Origin: a virus
Length of the DNA stretch: 60,197 nucleotides
Strand: one strand, 5' to 3'
IMG/VR virus record: IMGVR_UViG_3300025137_000038
Span: 1 to 60,197 of that record
The notes beneath the pieces were generated by a model. It had not been told where the DNA came from. It worked only from the letters and a program-made list of their open reading frames with translations, and searched no databases. Shown here piece after piece: positions 43,053 to 50,989 of the stretch (within the stretch, counting starts at the first letter, position 1; the number at the start of each line of letters is the position of its first letter). The translations under genes and the position numbers were made by a program.

Positions 43053-43684
43053 CTCCTTAATTTAAGTTCATTGATAAGGTTTACAACCTCATCTTTTAAA
43101 AATTTTTGCACACGAGCATCTTCTTTGGCCTCTGCCGCAACACCTAAAATTTTATGTCCATTTTTCATGTTCATTAAACCTTCGTATATTGCAGTTGGGT
43201 AGGCATTTGGTGCACTCGGTTGTGCAACTACGTCTACTGTGACGATTTCGAAACCGGAAACCTCTCCGGTGTTATCATTGACTTCGCCGCTTCCGCGACT
43301 TGATACTCCCAATTTGACACCGCTTTCTAGCATTGTTCGTACTAGTTGACCCATCGGTGTTGGGAGAATTTTTAATTTACCATAACCATTTGGACCATCC
43401 ATCCACATTTCTGAAATCATGTGGCAAACTCGATCCAAGTTTATTTTTAAATCGTCGGGATGGTCTACTTCTCCTAATACTGAGTTACCTTCTGTAATCT
43501 GTTCGTTAAGAGCCGTAACCGCCGTCGCTATTTGGTCAACTGGGTACATTCTTTGGTTGTGATTCTTTACACCACCTTGAATACAAATGCCTTTAAGGAA
43601 TAAATCCTTTCCATCATTCGCACTTTCTGTAACCATTTTTGCCTGGTCGTAAGTTAAGTTCTCTTTTAGATACATTGAGCTCAT
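43049..43684 (-). CDS. gp21: Prohead core protease gp21
   Basis: A 211-residue serine protease (T4 gp21: 212). The catalytic histidine is H75 in VLGEVDHPDD and the serine lies in GVSSRGSG (S128 or S129), followed by FEIVTVDVVAQPSAPNA, all hallmarks of the T4 gp21/S80 family. It cleaves scaffold, core proteins and the gp23 prodomain at (L/I)-x-E before packaging. It overlaps gp22 by 4 nt. Confidence 0.95.
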   Translation of the reverse strand: MSSMYLKENLTYDQAKMVTESANDGKDLFLKGICIQGGVKNHNQRMYPVDQIATAVTALNEQITEGNSVLGEVDHPDDLKINLDRVCHMISEMWMDGPNGYGKLKILPTPMGQLVRTMLESGVKLGVSSRGSGEVNDNTGEVSGFEIVTVDVVAQPSAPNAYPTAIYEGLMNMKNGHKILGVAAEAKEDARVQKFLKDEVVNLINELKLRS

Positions 43685-43708
43685 CGGTATTAATCCTTTA
43701 TTAAGTTA

Positions 43709-44482
43709 TTATACTTTCTTAACGTCGGGTTTAGTAGTCATTCCCATATCTACTGGCTTTGGTGCAGGTTTACTTGCATCAGTGCCTTTAGATACTTTCA
43801 TTCCACCTTTTTGTTGCTTTGCAACGGATGAAACTTTATTATCTGCGTGATCTGCCGTGTCCGGTTTTGGAGCCGCTTCAAGTTTACTTTCGTCAACTTT
43901 TTCTTCGTCTTCCGCAACGTCTTCACTTGCTTCTTCAGTTACACCTTCATCAGATGCTTCTTTAGTTGCTTCTTCTACTGCTTCGTCAGTGTCTTCTGCT
44001 TTCGCTTCTTCTACTGCTTCTCCAGTTTCTGCTACTGCTTCTTCCATTTCTGGCTCTTCTGCAGGTGCTTCGTCATCAGCAGAGTCATCTTTGTTTAATA
44101 ACTCTTCAAATTCTTTTTGAAGTTCAGCAATATTGTCTTCTAAATCAACAACACGATCTTCTAGTTCTTCATCTTCTGCTTCCGGAGATTCAGCGCCTGC
44201 TTCTGGCTCCATACCCATTTCCGCTTCTAATTCATCACCAGCGTCTTCCATGTCACCATCTTCTGGTTCCATTTCAGAAATGCCTTCTTCATCTGCTTTA
44301 ATGTCCTGTTCGAAGTCTTTCACTTCGTCTTGTGATACTTTTTCTTCTAAATCTTCTTGAGATATAAGATTTTCATAAATCTCACGTGAGTTCTCAATAA
44401 CGATTTCATGAAACAAGTCACTTGCTTTTGTTTCTTCTTCGTTGACAATATAGTCAACTAGTTGTTTCCATTTGTCGCTCAT
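43709..44482 (-). CDS. Acidic prohead core protein (gp68/gp67 position)
   Basis: A 257-residue protein. I use the ATG at 44482 (MSDKWKQLVDY) because AGGAG lies 8 nt upstream; an earlier in-frame ATG at 44584 runs through a structured spacer and has no ribosome site. Residues 1-55 form a helical domain (ASDLFHEIVIENSREIYENLI) like the core-protein start of T4 relatives. Residues 60-215 are extremely acidic (E/D/A repeats) with one coiled coil, and the C-terminus is Lys-rich. T4 has small acidic gp67 and gp68 here (order 20-67-68-21), so it is a probable internal core component. The exact T4 counterpart is uncertain. Confidence 0.65.
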   Translation of the reverse strand: MSDKWKQLVDYIVNEEETKASDLFHEIVIENSREIYENLISQEDLEEKVSQDEVKDFEQDIKADEEGISEMEPEDGDMEDAGDELEAEMGMEPEAGAESPEAEDEELEDRVVDLEDNIAELQKEFEELLNKDDSADDEAPAEEPEMEEAVAETGEAVEEAKAEDTDEAVEEATKEASDEGVTEEASEDVAEDEEKVDESKLEAAPKPDTADHADNKVSSVAKQQKGGMKVSKGTDASKPAPKPVDMGMTTKPDVKKV

Positions 44483-44543
44483 TCTTATACTCCTATTAGG
44501 ATAGTTATCGGTAATATTATTTAAGGTAAATGTGTAGAAAAGG

Positions 44544-44607
44544 GGTCGAAAAGGTGAAATATTAGTAGTTTTTCGATATCTCAATTAGATATACCGAAAA
44601 TTCGACC
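44544..44607. repeat. Nested inverted repeat in the spacer before the acidic core gene
   Basis: The outer arms are GGTCGAA (44544-44550) and TTCGACC (44601-44607). Inside, TTTTCG-ATATCT (44570-44581) pairs with AGATAT-(AC)-CGAAAA (44587-44600), giving 12 bp with a 2-nt bulge and a 5-nt loop. No T-run follows on either strand, so it is not a simple terminator. It may regulate processing or translation. Confidence 0.55.
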
Positions 44608-44617
44608 TTGTTAACGG

Positions 44618-44836
44618 TTATAAACCGCCTGCATCGGAGTTATCACCTGCTCCGTATTGGGCTTTTACTTTTTGTAATTTAGCAAATGCCTCAAATTTTT
44701 TGGCTTCTTTAATACGTCTAAGTTTATTGATCTGCTCTAAAGTCAACTTGACTTTACGAGTATCACCAATAATTAGTGTACTTTGATCGTCTTCAACCGA
44801 GTAACGGTTCTTTGTAAATAAATCGTTTAAGTCCAT
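44618..44836 (-). CDS. Small head-cluster protein (gp67 position)
   Basis: A 72-residue protein (MDLNDLFTKNRYSVEDDQ then TLIIGDTRKVKLTLEQINKLRRIKEAKKFEAFAKLQ) with a basic helical centre and Gly-rich end. T4 encodes gp67 at this place, but that protein is acidic and this one is not, so orthology is doubtful. It sits 10 nt after the 2OG oxygenase gene. A capsid-core or assembly role is inferred from position alone. Confidence 0.55.
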   Translation of the reverse strand: MDLNDLFTKNRYSVEDDQSTLIIGDTRKVKLTLEQINKLRRIKEAKKFEAFAKLQKVKAQYGAGDNSDAGGL

Positions 44837-44846
44837 GATATAGTAT

Positions 44847-45398
44847 TTACCTTTTATTAAAAAATATATTAAAAGACAAACTAATTCGTGTGTCTTGTGT
44901 AGTGTTTCTATTTACCCCGTGTTTCAGATATCCAGGAAATAATAATAATTTGCCTATATGTGAAGGGTGTTTCCATGTTTGTCCAGAAAACAATGTTGAC
45001 GAATCTGCTTGTACAGTTGGGTTATAAAACACTATATCGCCGTCTTTGTTGTTTGTTTGAAAATAATAAACACCAGAAAGGTCTGCATTTCCGTGACAAT
45101 GTATATGTCCATAGTCATCAGGTTTGTATACTGATACCCAAGATTCAATCTCATAGGGCATTTCAGTTCCTAAGAATTCTTTTATGTTATGATTTAAAAA
45201 CGTTTTAAAGGACGTTAGAGAATACTGCTCTATAATATTATTAGACAGTTTTGATACTTGGTGAGTTTTGCCCCATTGCTCTTTGTACTCAATGGGAATT
45301 TCGTCTACTACTCTTCGTAATTCATATTGTATATCTGCTAAATCAGAACCTTCTGCAATAGCAATATAAAGAGGAGATGGAAAGATATTTTCAATCAT
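44847..45398 (-). CDS. 2OG-Fe(II) oxygenase inside the head operon
   Basis: A 183-residue oxygenase of the putative phage/bacterial 2OG-Fe(II) type. It contains HIHCHGNADLSGVYYFQ with metal-ligand histidines among H98, H100 and H102, then FPGYLKHGV (H160) and TRISLSFN (R171, 2OG binding). The N-terminus, with IFPSPLYIA, is typical for the family. It lies between the portal gene (11-nt gap) and the small head gene, so it is expressed with capsid proteins. It may hydroxylate a head protein or a host metabolite; neither is proven. Confidence 0.88.
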   Translation of the reverse strand: MIENIFPSPLYIAIAEGSDLADIQYELRRVVDEIPIEYKEQWGKTHQVSKLSNNIIEQYSLTSFKTFLNHNIKEFLGTEMPYEIESWVSVYKPDDYGHIHCHGNADLSGVYYFQTNNKDGDIVFYNPTVQADSSTLFSGQTWKHPSHIGKLLLFPGYLKHGVNRNTTQDTRISLSFNIFFNKR

Positions 45399-45409
45399 TC
45401 CTTTTTACC

Positions 45410-47101
45410 TTATAAGTTGATGTCTTCGCCGCCTGCGTCACCTGTGTCGTCTGCAACATCTAAGTCGTCAGCACCGCCTTCGCCGCCTTCTGGCTCTGCA
45501 AGATCAGTTCCTAAACCGCCTGGTGTAACTCCAACACTTCGTAAATCTTCACCTACTGTTTGTTGTGCATCAGTTGTTCCGTTTTCTTCTGCCCACAGTT
45601 TATCATTTTCTGCTAGTTCTTCTTCACTAATTCCTAAGAAACGTTTAAGCATAAATCGTTTGCTCAAATAAGGTGTCTGTGATAAACTAGAGAATAAAGT
45701 TGCACGTTGGTTATCAAGTTCTGCTTGTCTGTATGCCGCAAAGTTTTGAGGTTCATTCATACGCAACTCAAACATACTGCTATCGATATTATAACCTTTC
45801 CAGTTTAAGTACATTTTAAATTCATGGTCAAATGTAGTTGACACTGTAGATTGTAAACGTTTACAGTATTGATTAAATCTGTATTCTTGAATTAACGCAG
45901 TTCCTACTCTACCATCACTTGCAACTGAACTTCCGTCCTCTGCTCCTGTTGGCAAATAAGAACTTGGTATTCTTAATCCTCTAAACAACTTATTAGTAAA
46001 GTATTTTAAGTCATCAATCTCACCTAAGTTTGTTCCACCTGGTAATGTTTCAACTTTACTTCCTCTACCTTCAGCAGTTTGTGGGAAGAAATAATCTTCG
46101 TTAATTGATAATGGATTATATGTAGCATCCATCATACTTCCTGATCCACCACCTTGAGTTGGAATTCTACGTTGGTGAATTTCGTTTTTAACTCTGTTTA
46201 CATATCCCATTGCCATATGTGCTGGCATATTACCTACGTCAATATAAAACACTCTACGTTCAGGTGCTCTTTGTACTCTGTAAATAATAATTGCGTCTTC
46301 TAATAATTCTTTTTGTTTGTATACTTTAAATACACTTTCTAAAACACTAATACCAAATGGCCAATTAGGATCTAAACCTTCTGTTAAACTAATGTGTACA
46401 ATGTGACTGGCATCGATTGCCATTTCATTTTGTGTTGTACTAAATCTTGTTCCACCAGATGTTGCTGAATTTAAGTTATAGATATTATCTTGACCAGCAA
46501 CTGCACCATCTCCACCTGACTGTCTTCCAGATTTTAAATCACTATGTTGAGGTTGCGTTACTGTTAAAGTTTCAAAGTTAGGATTAGCATTTTTAATTAC
46601 ATACTGCTCCGGCTTTTTACCTTTACTTTCGTTTACAATAACTTTAACAATGTCTGCATTGTCTACCCAGTTCCATTGAAACGTTTCTGGGTCTCTAACA
46701 AATACTTGATCTCCGTACTTTAATGTATTACGGAACATTTTAAAAATTCTTTTATCAAAATCGTTTAAACTTACCCAACTGTGAAGTGCTTCTTTAAGAA
46801 CACTTACTTCTGTATCACTTGGTGCATCTTTAAAAAACAAATCAAAAGGTGTACGATTTTCTACGTTTGCTTGAGTGCTAAACTCAGCAAGTATATCTAA
46901 TGCCGCATTAATTTCACTATCACTATCCATTGTTTCGTATTGATTATAACGTTCAACACGATTTGGATGTCCTGTGTATACTTCTGGTAGATGACTTTGA
47001 TAGTTTTTAAAACCTATATCAGCCTGAGAATCCCTAGGCATGGTTACAGATCCTGTCATACTATTAGTATCTACAACTTTAAAATATTTTTTCCAACTCA
47101 T
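45410..47101 (-). CDS. gp20: Portal vertex protein gp20
   Basis: A 563-residue portal (T4: 524). Characteristic segments are VERYNQYETMDSDSEINAALDILAE, FRNTLKYGDQVFVRDPETFQW, IIYRVQRAPERRVFYIDVGNMP, QGGGSGSMMDATYNPLSINEDYFFP and the wing/stem SKVETLPGGTNLGEIDDLKYFTNKLF. The C-terminus is acidic and Gly-rich. It forms the dodecameric entry ring for gp17. Its late promoter lies at 47142. It opens the head operon 20-(2OG)-72aa-core-21-22-23. Confidence 0.95.
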   Translation of the reverse strand: MSWKKYFKVVDTNSMTGSVTMPRDSQADIGFKNYQSHLPEVYTGHPNRVERYNQYETMDSDSEINAALDILAEFSTQANVENRTPFDLFFKDAPSDTEVSVLKEALHSWVSLNDFDKRIFKMFRNTLKYGDQVFVRDPETFQWNWVDNADIVKVIVNESKGKKPEQYVIKNANPNFETLTVTQPQHSDLKSGRQSGGDGAVAGQDNIYNLNSATSGGTRFSTTQNEMAIDASHIVHISLTEGLDPNWPFGISVLESVFKVYKQKELLEDAIIIYRVQRAPERRVFYIDVGNMPAHMAMGYVNRVKNEIHQRRIPTQGGGSGSMMDATYNPLSINEDYFFPQTAEGRGSKVETLPGGTNLGEIDDLKYFTNKLFRGLRIPSSYLPTGAEDGSSVASDGRVGTALIQEYRFNQYCKRLQSTVSTTFDHEFKMYLNWKGYNIDSSMFELRMNEPQNFAAYRQAELDNQRATLFSSLSQTPYLSKRFMLKRFLGISEEELAENDKLWAEENGTTDAQQTVGEDLRSVGVTPGGLGTDLAEPEGGEGGADDLDVADDTGDAGGEDINL

Positions 47102-47141
47102 ATTATGTTCCTATTTAATGCTTTATTATAACATCTAGTAG

Positions 47142-47149
47142 TATTTATT
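47142..47149 (-). promoter_or_regulatory. Late promoter (AATAAATA) of the head operon
   Basis: AATAAATACTACTAG on the minus strand, 40 nt upstream of the portal gene start. Confidence 0.6.
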
Positions 47150-47156
47150 GCAACCG

Positions 47157-49430
47157 TTAAGATGATAGTTTTATAATCTGCCCTGTTTGGCGGTTCATTT
47201 TCTTTAATTCTGCTACAACTTCAGTATTATCAGCACTTCCTGTTTGCATTTGTATTAGTTTTTCAACACTTTTCGTTAAGTCTGCTATTGGTTTTAAGTC
47301 AATATCAACTGGTACTTGACGCCCATTTGGTAGTGGAATAACTGCTTCATCACTAGCACCTTCACCAATCATACCCAACGTTGGTTGTCTAACAATACCG
47401 CCATCTTCAAATCCAAACTTATCTGCTAGCCATCCGCCTAATTTTTTACCACCTATGTCTCCACCAATACCACCTGCGATACCACCTATAATAGCACCAA
47501 TGGCTGTACCAACAAGAGGAACAACTGATCCTGCAATGGCTCCTGCCGCCGCACCAGCCGCCGCACCACTTAATGATCCAACACCTGCTCCAATACCTTC
47601 AGCCGCTACACCAACTCCGGTATCTTGGTCACTAGTCGCCGCCGCTATTCCACCTGATGCAAACGCACCAAGTATTGGAATCTTTTTAACTAAACTACCT
47701 GCAATTTTTGCCGCCGTACTGGCTCCACTAGCCGCAACACCTTTGGCTACGCCTGATGCCGCACTTGTGGCACCTGCTTTGGCTACATCATCTGCACTTT
47801 GTACGGCAATCTCACCTAATGTTTTTGCCGCCGTGTTTGCCGCTTTTGAGAATCCTAACGCGGCACCACCTGCCGCTGAAATATTTGTTTCTAATTTTTT
47901 TAATCCTTCTTTTGTCTCAGGTGACATATCTACACCGTCAACTAAATTTTTTAAATCTTGTACAATGGTTTTCATTGAACTAACTGCCGTTTGTGATACT
48001 GTGTTAATTCCTAGCCTTGTCATCTTACCAACGTCTTCAATCATCATTTGAGTTTGTTTAACAGTTTTAGTATCGTCAGCAACTTTAGGTACTAGTGACT
48101 TGCTATAAGCATCCATGTCGCCTTTAAATGTAGTACTAATAACTTTATACTGTTGATTAACTCCTTGTAGTGCTAACACACTGGCGTTCATTTGATCTGC
48201 TATTGGGCTAAATCCTTGTAAAGAACGCATTCCTTTAAATTGGCTATTTTGCGAATCATATATTGCACCCATTCTCTTAACAACATCTTCTGCTTTAACT
48301 GAACCATTTTGCATTTCCAGTCCAAGTTTGTTAAGTTCTTGTCCCATCGGACTCATCAATAACTGATTACCTTCAGCAGTTGCACCAACTGTAAGTCCTT
48401 GCATACCACGAAGTACAAGATCCATTGCACCTGGAACTTCGCCAAATTTGTTCTTCATTAATTCTAATGAAGCTCTTGTATCTGTGTTTCCTTTAACAGA
48501 CATTTCAGATAACATTAATTCAATGTTAGCCTCTTGTTTTTCTCTAGCCATTCTTTCTGCTAGAGCTTTTCTATCTTGTCCTGTTAATGTTGCAAGTTTT
48601 GTAATTTCTTCTGAGAAGTTTGCCGCCGCTAATGCCTGTTGATTTGCACTCATCGACGCAAATTGAGTATTACGTTGTTGCATTGTGATATATTCGCCTA
48701 ATAGTTCAGCACTTTCTTCAGCACTAATACCAAGCATTCTTAATTTATCACGTGATGTTTCATTCATTGCAACGTTAATTGCTACAAATCTTTTGGCACC
48801 AAGTGCCGCAGTACCACCAAAGACAGCCAAACTTGCTGAGTTTTCTCTGATAATTCCTGTAAACTGTTCTAAGCCTAGATAACTTTTTGCCGCGGCTGTT
48901 TCAATATCAAATAAACTGCCACTAAAGGTTGCACCACTTCTTGTTAATGCATCAAAACTATCTGCTAAATTTGCCGTGTGAGCAATAATGGCTCCACCTG
49001 CCGCCCCTAGGGCCGCTCCTGCGAATGGTATGGCATTACCTAATCTGTCAACTGCACTACCAACGTCTTTCATGTTTAAGCCGACGCCGGCTGTACTTGC
49101 TCCAAATTTTACAATATCTTCAGTAGCACCCATGACTTTATCAGCCATGTTTCCAAGTTTATTACCAAATCCACCGGCTTTATCAGCCGCATCATCTAAT
49201 TCTTCTGCTAAATCATCAGCACTTTTAGTAAGGCCTTTAAGTTCAACGTTGAGTTTTTTAGTGCTTTTTGCTTGTTTGTTAACTTGTGCTTGTGCATCTT
49301 TAAAGCCGACACCACCAGTGGATCCAGGAGATGAACTCTCCATTTTATCCACTAATCTCTTTAATGTGCCTTCTGTAGCAACATCATTTAGTGTGACTGT
49401 GTTATTGTCTATGTTTACTTCTACTGCCAT
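47157..49430 (-). CDS. Tail tape measure protein
   Basis: A 757-residue protein. The N-terminal 120 residues are helical (KLNVELKGLTKSADDLAEEL). The centre is a long helical region (about 130-560). Near the C-terminus there are two hydrophobic Gly/Ala stretches (PILGAFASGGIAAA; GAAAGAAAGAIAGSVVPLVG, about 580-690) and the tape-measure end motif GMIGEGASDEAVIPLPNG. Its length would predict a tail near 110 nm at 0.15 nm per residue, similar to T4 (inference). It lies head-to-head with the gp26-like frameshifted gene, recalling the chaperone/tape-measure neighbourhood of other tailed phages. No gp29 identity can be shown. Confidence 0.85.
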   Translation of the reverse strand: MAVEVNIDNNTVTLNDVATEGTLKRLVDKMESSSPGSTGGVGFKDAQAQVNKQAKSTKKLNVELKGLTKSADDLAEELDDAADKAGGFGNKLGNMADKVMGATEDIVKFGASTAGVGLNMKDVGSAVDRLGNAIPFAGAALGAAGGAIIAHTANLADSFDALTRSGATFSGSLFDIETAAAKSYLGLEQFTGIIRENSASLAVFGGTAALGAKRFVAINVAMNETSRDKLRMLGISAEESAELLGEYITMQQRNTQFASMSANQQALAAANFSEEITKLATLTGQDRKALAERMAREKQEANIELMLSEMSVKGNTDTRASLELMKNKFGEVPGAMDLVLRGMQGLTVGATAEGNQLLMSPMGQELNKLGLEMQNGSVKAEDVVKRMGAIYDSQNSQFKGMRSLQGFSPIADQMNASVLALQGVNQQYKVISTTFKGDMDAYSKSLVPKVADDTKTVKQTQMMIEDVGKMTRLGINTVSQTAVSSMKTIVQDLKNLVDGVDMSPETKEGLKKLETNISAAGGAALGFSKAANTAAKTLGEIAVQSADDVAKAGATSAASGVAKGVAASGASTAAKIAGSLVKKIPILGAFASGGIAAATSDQDTGVGVAAEGIGAGVGSLSGAAAGAAAGAIAGSVVPLVGTAIGAIIGGIAGGIGGDIGGKKLGGWLADKFGFEDGGIVRQPTLGMIGEGASDEAVIPLPNGRQVPVDIDLKPIADLTKSVEKLIQMQTGSADNTEVVAELKKMNRQTGQIIKLSS

Positions 49431-49440
49431 TATATACCCA

Positions 49441-49448
49441 GATAAATA
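49441..49448 (+). promoter_or_regulatory. Late promoter (GATAAATA) for the gp26-like gene
   Basis: GATAAATAACTATATATA on the plus strand, 56 nt before the ATG at 49505. It forms the left arm of a perfect inverted repeat. Confidence 0.6.
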
Positions 49449-49484
49449 ACTATATATACTTTATTTAAAAGTATGTTACATAGT

Positions 49485-49492
49485 TATTTATC
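49485..49492 (-). promoter_or_regulatory. Late promoter (GATAAATA) for the tape measure gene
   Basis: GATAAATAACTATG on the minus strand, 55 nt before the start at 49430. It forms the right arm of the inverted repeat. Confidence 0.6.
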
Positions 49493-49504
49493 GGAGTCAA
49501 AAAC

Positions 49505-50338
49505 ATGGAAAACAATCAAAACCCACTAGTAGGGTATTTTAGGAAACCAGAAGTTTATATTAGTCTTCCTTCAAAAGGCGACTTTTATGAACAGGGCGTT
49601 TTAGACTTGCCACCTAACAATGAAATTGGGATCTTCCCAATGACGGCTAGGGACGAGTTGGTACTTAAAACACCTGATGCATTACTTAATGGCGCTAGTA
49701 CCGTTGAAGTAATAAGAAGTTGTGTACCAGCAATCAGTGATCCTTGGAAAATACCAAGCCTGGATATGGATACTATATTAATAGGTATTCGTATTGCAAC
49801 ATACGGAGAAGAAATGGATATTACTATTACTTGTCCAAAGTGTGAAGAAAAAAATGAGTTTGCTATTAACCTAGGTGCTCTAATGGATCAAACAAAAAAA
49901 TGGAAGTTCGACGAAACCCTAGAAATAGGTGATATGAAAATTACATTTAGACCGTTAGAATATAAAGAAATGAATGCACAAAGTCTTCGTACATTTGAAG
50001 AAACAAAAATTATGAAAATAGTTAATGATGATCAAAGTGACGAAAATATGAAACGTGAAAAGTTTCAAGAAGCATTTCTAAAACTTACTGCACTAACAGT
50101 AGACCTTATTGGAAAAACAATTCACAAAATTGAAACTCCTGAAGGTATAGTTACTGATCGGAATCATATTTCCGAATTTGTACAAAACGTAGATAGAAAA
50201 ACATTCGCTGAAATTCAAAAGCATTTAGATTTACAAGGCGAAATTAATAAGTTTGAAAAGTTCGAAGGCAAATGTTCAAATTGTGAGAATCATTTAGAAA
50301 CTCCAATTATATTTGATAACGCAAGTTTTTTCGTATAA
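49505..50338 (+). CDS. gp26: gp26-like T4 baseplate/tail assembly protein, frame-0 product
   Basis: A 277-residue protein of the T4 baseplate (gp26) family: PEVYISLPSKGDFYEQG, IFPMTARDELVLKTPDALLNG, VIRSCVPAI, IGIRIATYGEEMDI and a CPKC knuckle, with a second CSNC knuckle near the end that probably completes a zinc site. T4 gp26 has 208 residues. The gene is divergent from the tape measure gene. Its 3' end carries a slippery heptamer three codons from the stop (50326-50332), with a stem-loop downstream, so a minority product should continue into the -1 frame to 50562. That behaviour is known for tail assembly chaperones (lambda G/GT), which suggests a chaperone role. Confidence 0.88.
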   Translation: MENNQNPLVGYFRKPEVYISLPSKGDFYEQGVLDLPPNNEIGIFPMTARDELVLKTPDALLNGASTVEVIRSCVPAISDPWKIPSLDMDTILIGIRIATYGEEMDITITCPKCEEKNEFAINLGALMDQTKKWKFDETLEIGDMKITFRPLEYKEMNAQSLRTFEETKIMKIVNDDQSDENMKREKFQEAFLKLTALTVDLIGKTIHKIETPEGIVTDRNHISEFVQNVDRKTFAEIQKHLDLQGEINKFEKFEGKCSNCENHLETPIIFDNASFFV

Positions 50339-50400
50339 GGCTTCTTAGTCTTAGCAATGAAGATATTGCGAAATTAGTCAGTGACTACGACAAAGAAGCC
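50326..50400 (+). promoter_or_regulatory. Programmed -1 ribosomal frameshift signal
   Basis: In frame 0 the heptamer T TTT TTC (50326-50332) fits the canonical X XXY YYZ rule. After a 6-nt spacer, GGCTTCTTAGTC (50339-50350) pairs with GACAAAGAAGCC (50389-50400): 11 of 12 bp with one A-A mismatch and a 38-nt loop. The frame-0 stop (50336-50338) lies in the spacer. All three elements are in the usual places. Confidence 0.85.
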
Positions 50401-50562
50401 CGAATTATAAAAAAAGAACTAGCAAGAATAGTATGGTATATGCGAGGTGGTATCACTTTGGATCAGGCATACAATTTGTCGAATAGTGACTCTAAACAAA
50501 TTTCAGAAATTATCGAAGAGAATATTAAGAACGTTAAAAAAACTGGACTACCGTTAATATAA
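50332..50562 (+). CDS. -1 frame extension of the gp26-like protein (gp26-x fusion C-terminus)
   Basis: This open frame has no usable start. In this frame a stop (TAA 50317-50319) lies just before the slippery site, and the first ATG is more than 100 nt inside. It encodes 76 residues after the shift: basic RIRLLSLSNEDIAKLVSD, then helical YDKEARIIKKELARIVWYM, RGGITLDQAYNLSNSD and a Lys/Glu-rich end. The coding quality and helical pattern argue for selection. Translation by -1 shift would give a 352-residue fusion. The helical add-on is comparable in placement to the T domain of lambda GT, which binds the tape measure (analogy, not homology). Confidence 0.8.
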   Translation, partial: RIRLLSLSNEDIAKLVSDYDKEARIIKKELARIVWYMRGGITLDQAYNLSNSDSKQISEIIEENIKNVKKTGLPLI

Positions 50563-50600
50563 TAAGATTCACATTCATAAGAGATATACTTCGTATATCT

Positions 50601-50631
50601 AACAACTTCACTATCGTTCGTTGTTATTTTT
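50601..50631 (+). terminator. Terminator after the gp26/-1 frame gene
   Basis: A 6-bp stem AACAAC/GTTGTT with a 13-nt loop is followed by ATTTTT on the plus strand, 39 nt after the -1 frame stop. Confidence 0.6.
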
Positions 50632-50828
50632 AATTAGAAATACATATAAGTTAAGAGCGAAGCGATAGTCATCATGTAGATTGTTTCAGTCAGACGGAAC
50701 CTGTTTTACGGTTCCGCCCTGTCTTCATGTGAGTTCGCCCCAGCCAGACATTATTGGAAATAGGTGTTTTATCGCAACTCCATGGGTTCTAGTCTTTCCC
50801 GTACCTATACTGATCCTGCGTTAACAGT

Positions 50829-50859
50829 CTGTAACCTCGTTCCGATTGTTACAGTTTTT
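50829..50859 (+). terminator. Second plus-strand terminator-like hairpin
   Basis: A perfect 7-bp stem CTGTAAC/GTTACAG with a 12-nt loop is followed directly by TTTTT. Confidence 0.65.
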
Positions 50860-50968
50860 AAGAGTTATGTGCGTTTGTCATACGTTAGCATTCGTACTAC
50901 ACCAATCCACGTCCCAATTCTTTTGATGGACATTCACGGTCTGCCGTGTTTCATAGTGTGTTGCGTGT

Positions 50969-50989
50969 CTTATATCTCTATAAGTTTTT
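50969..50989 (+). terminator. Third plus-strand terminator-like hairpin
   Basis: A 6-bp stem CTTATA/TATAAG with a TCTC loop is followed by TTTTT. Confidence 0.5.

Larger units (their letters stand above)
49441..49492. repeat. Perfect 13-bp inverted repeat carrying two divergent late promoters
   Basis: GATAAATAACTAT (49441-49453) and ATAGTTATTTATC (49480-49492) are exact inverted copies. Nested inside is a 7-bp hairpin ATACTTT/AAAGTAT (49456-49462/49468-49474). It sits between the divergent tape measure and gp26-like genes. Confidence 0.85.

Noticed and set aside
43857-44360. Several plus-strand frames opposite the acidic core gene
   Set aside because: They are serine- or leucine-rich mirrors of the E/D/A repeats on the minus strand, with no ribosome sites.
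44483-44584. Upstream start for the acidic core protein (34 extra residues)
   Set aside because: No ribosome site, extra residues unlike the helical domain, and the AGGAG before 44482 fixes the shorter form.
44844-44851. GGTAAATA before the 72-residue head gene (and a similar one at 4022-4029)
   Set aside because: Only 5-8 nt from the ATG; more likely part of the translation start than a promoter.
47455-48051. 198-codon plus-strand frame opposite the tape measure gene
   Set aside because: Alanine/proline-rich complement of the Gly/Ala stretches of the real gene; no start signal.
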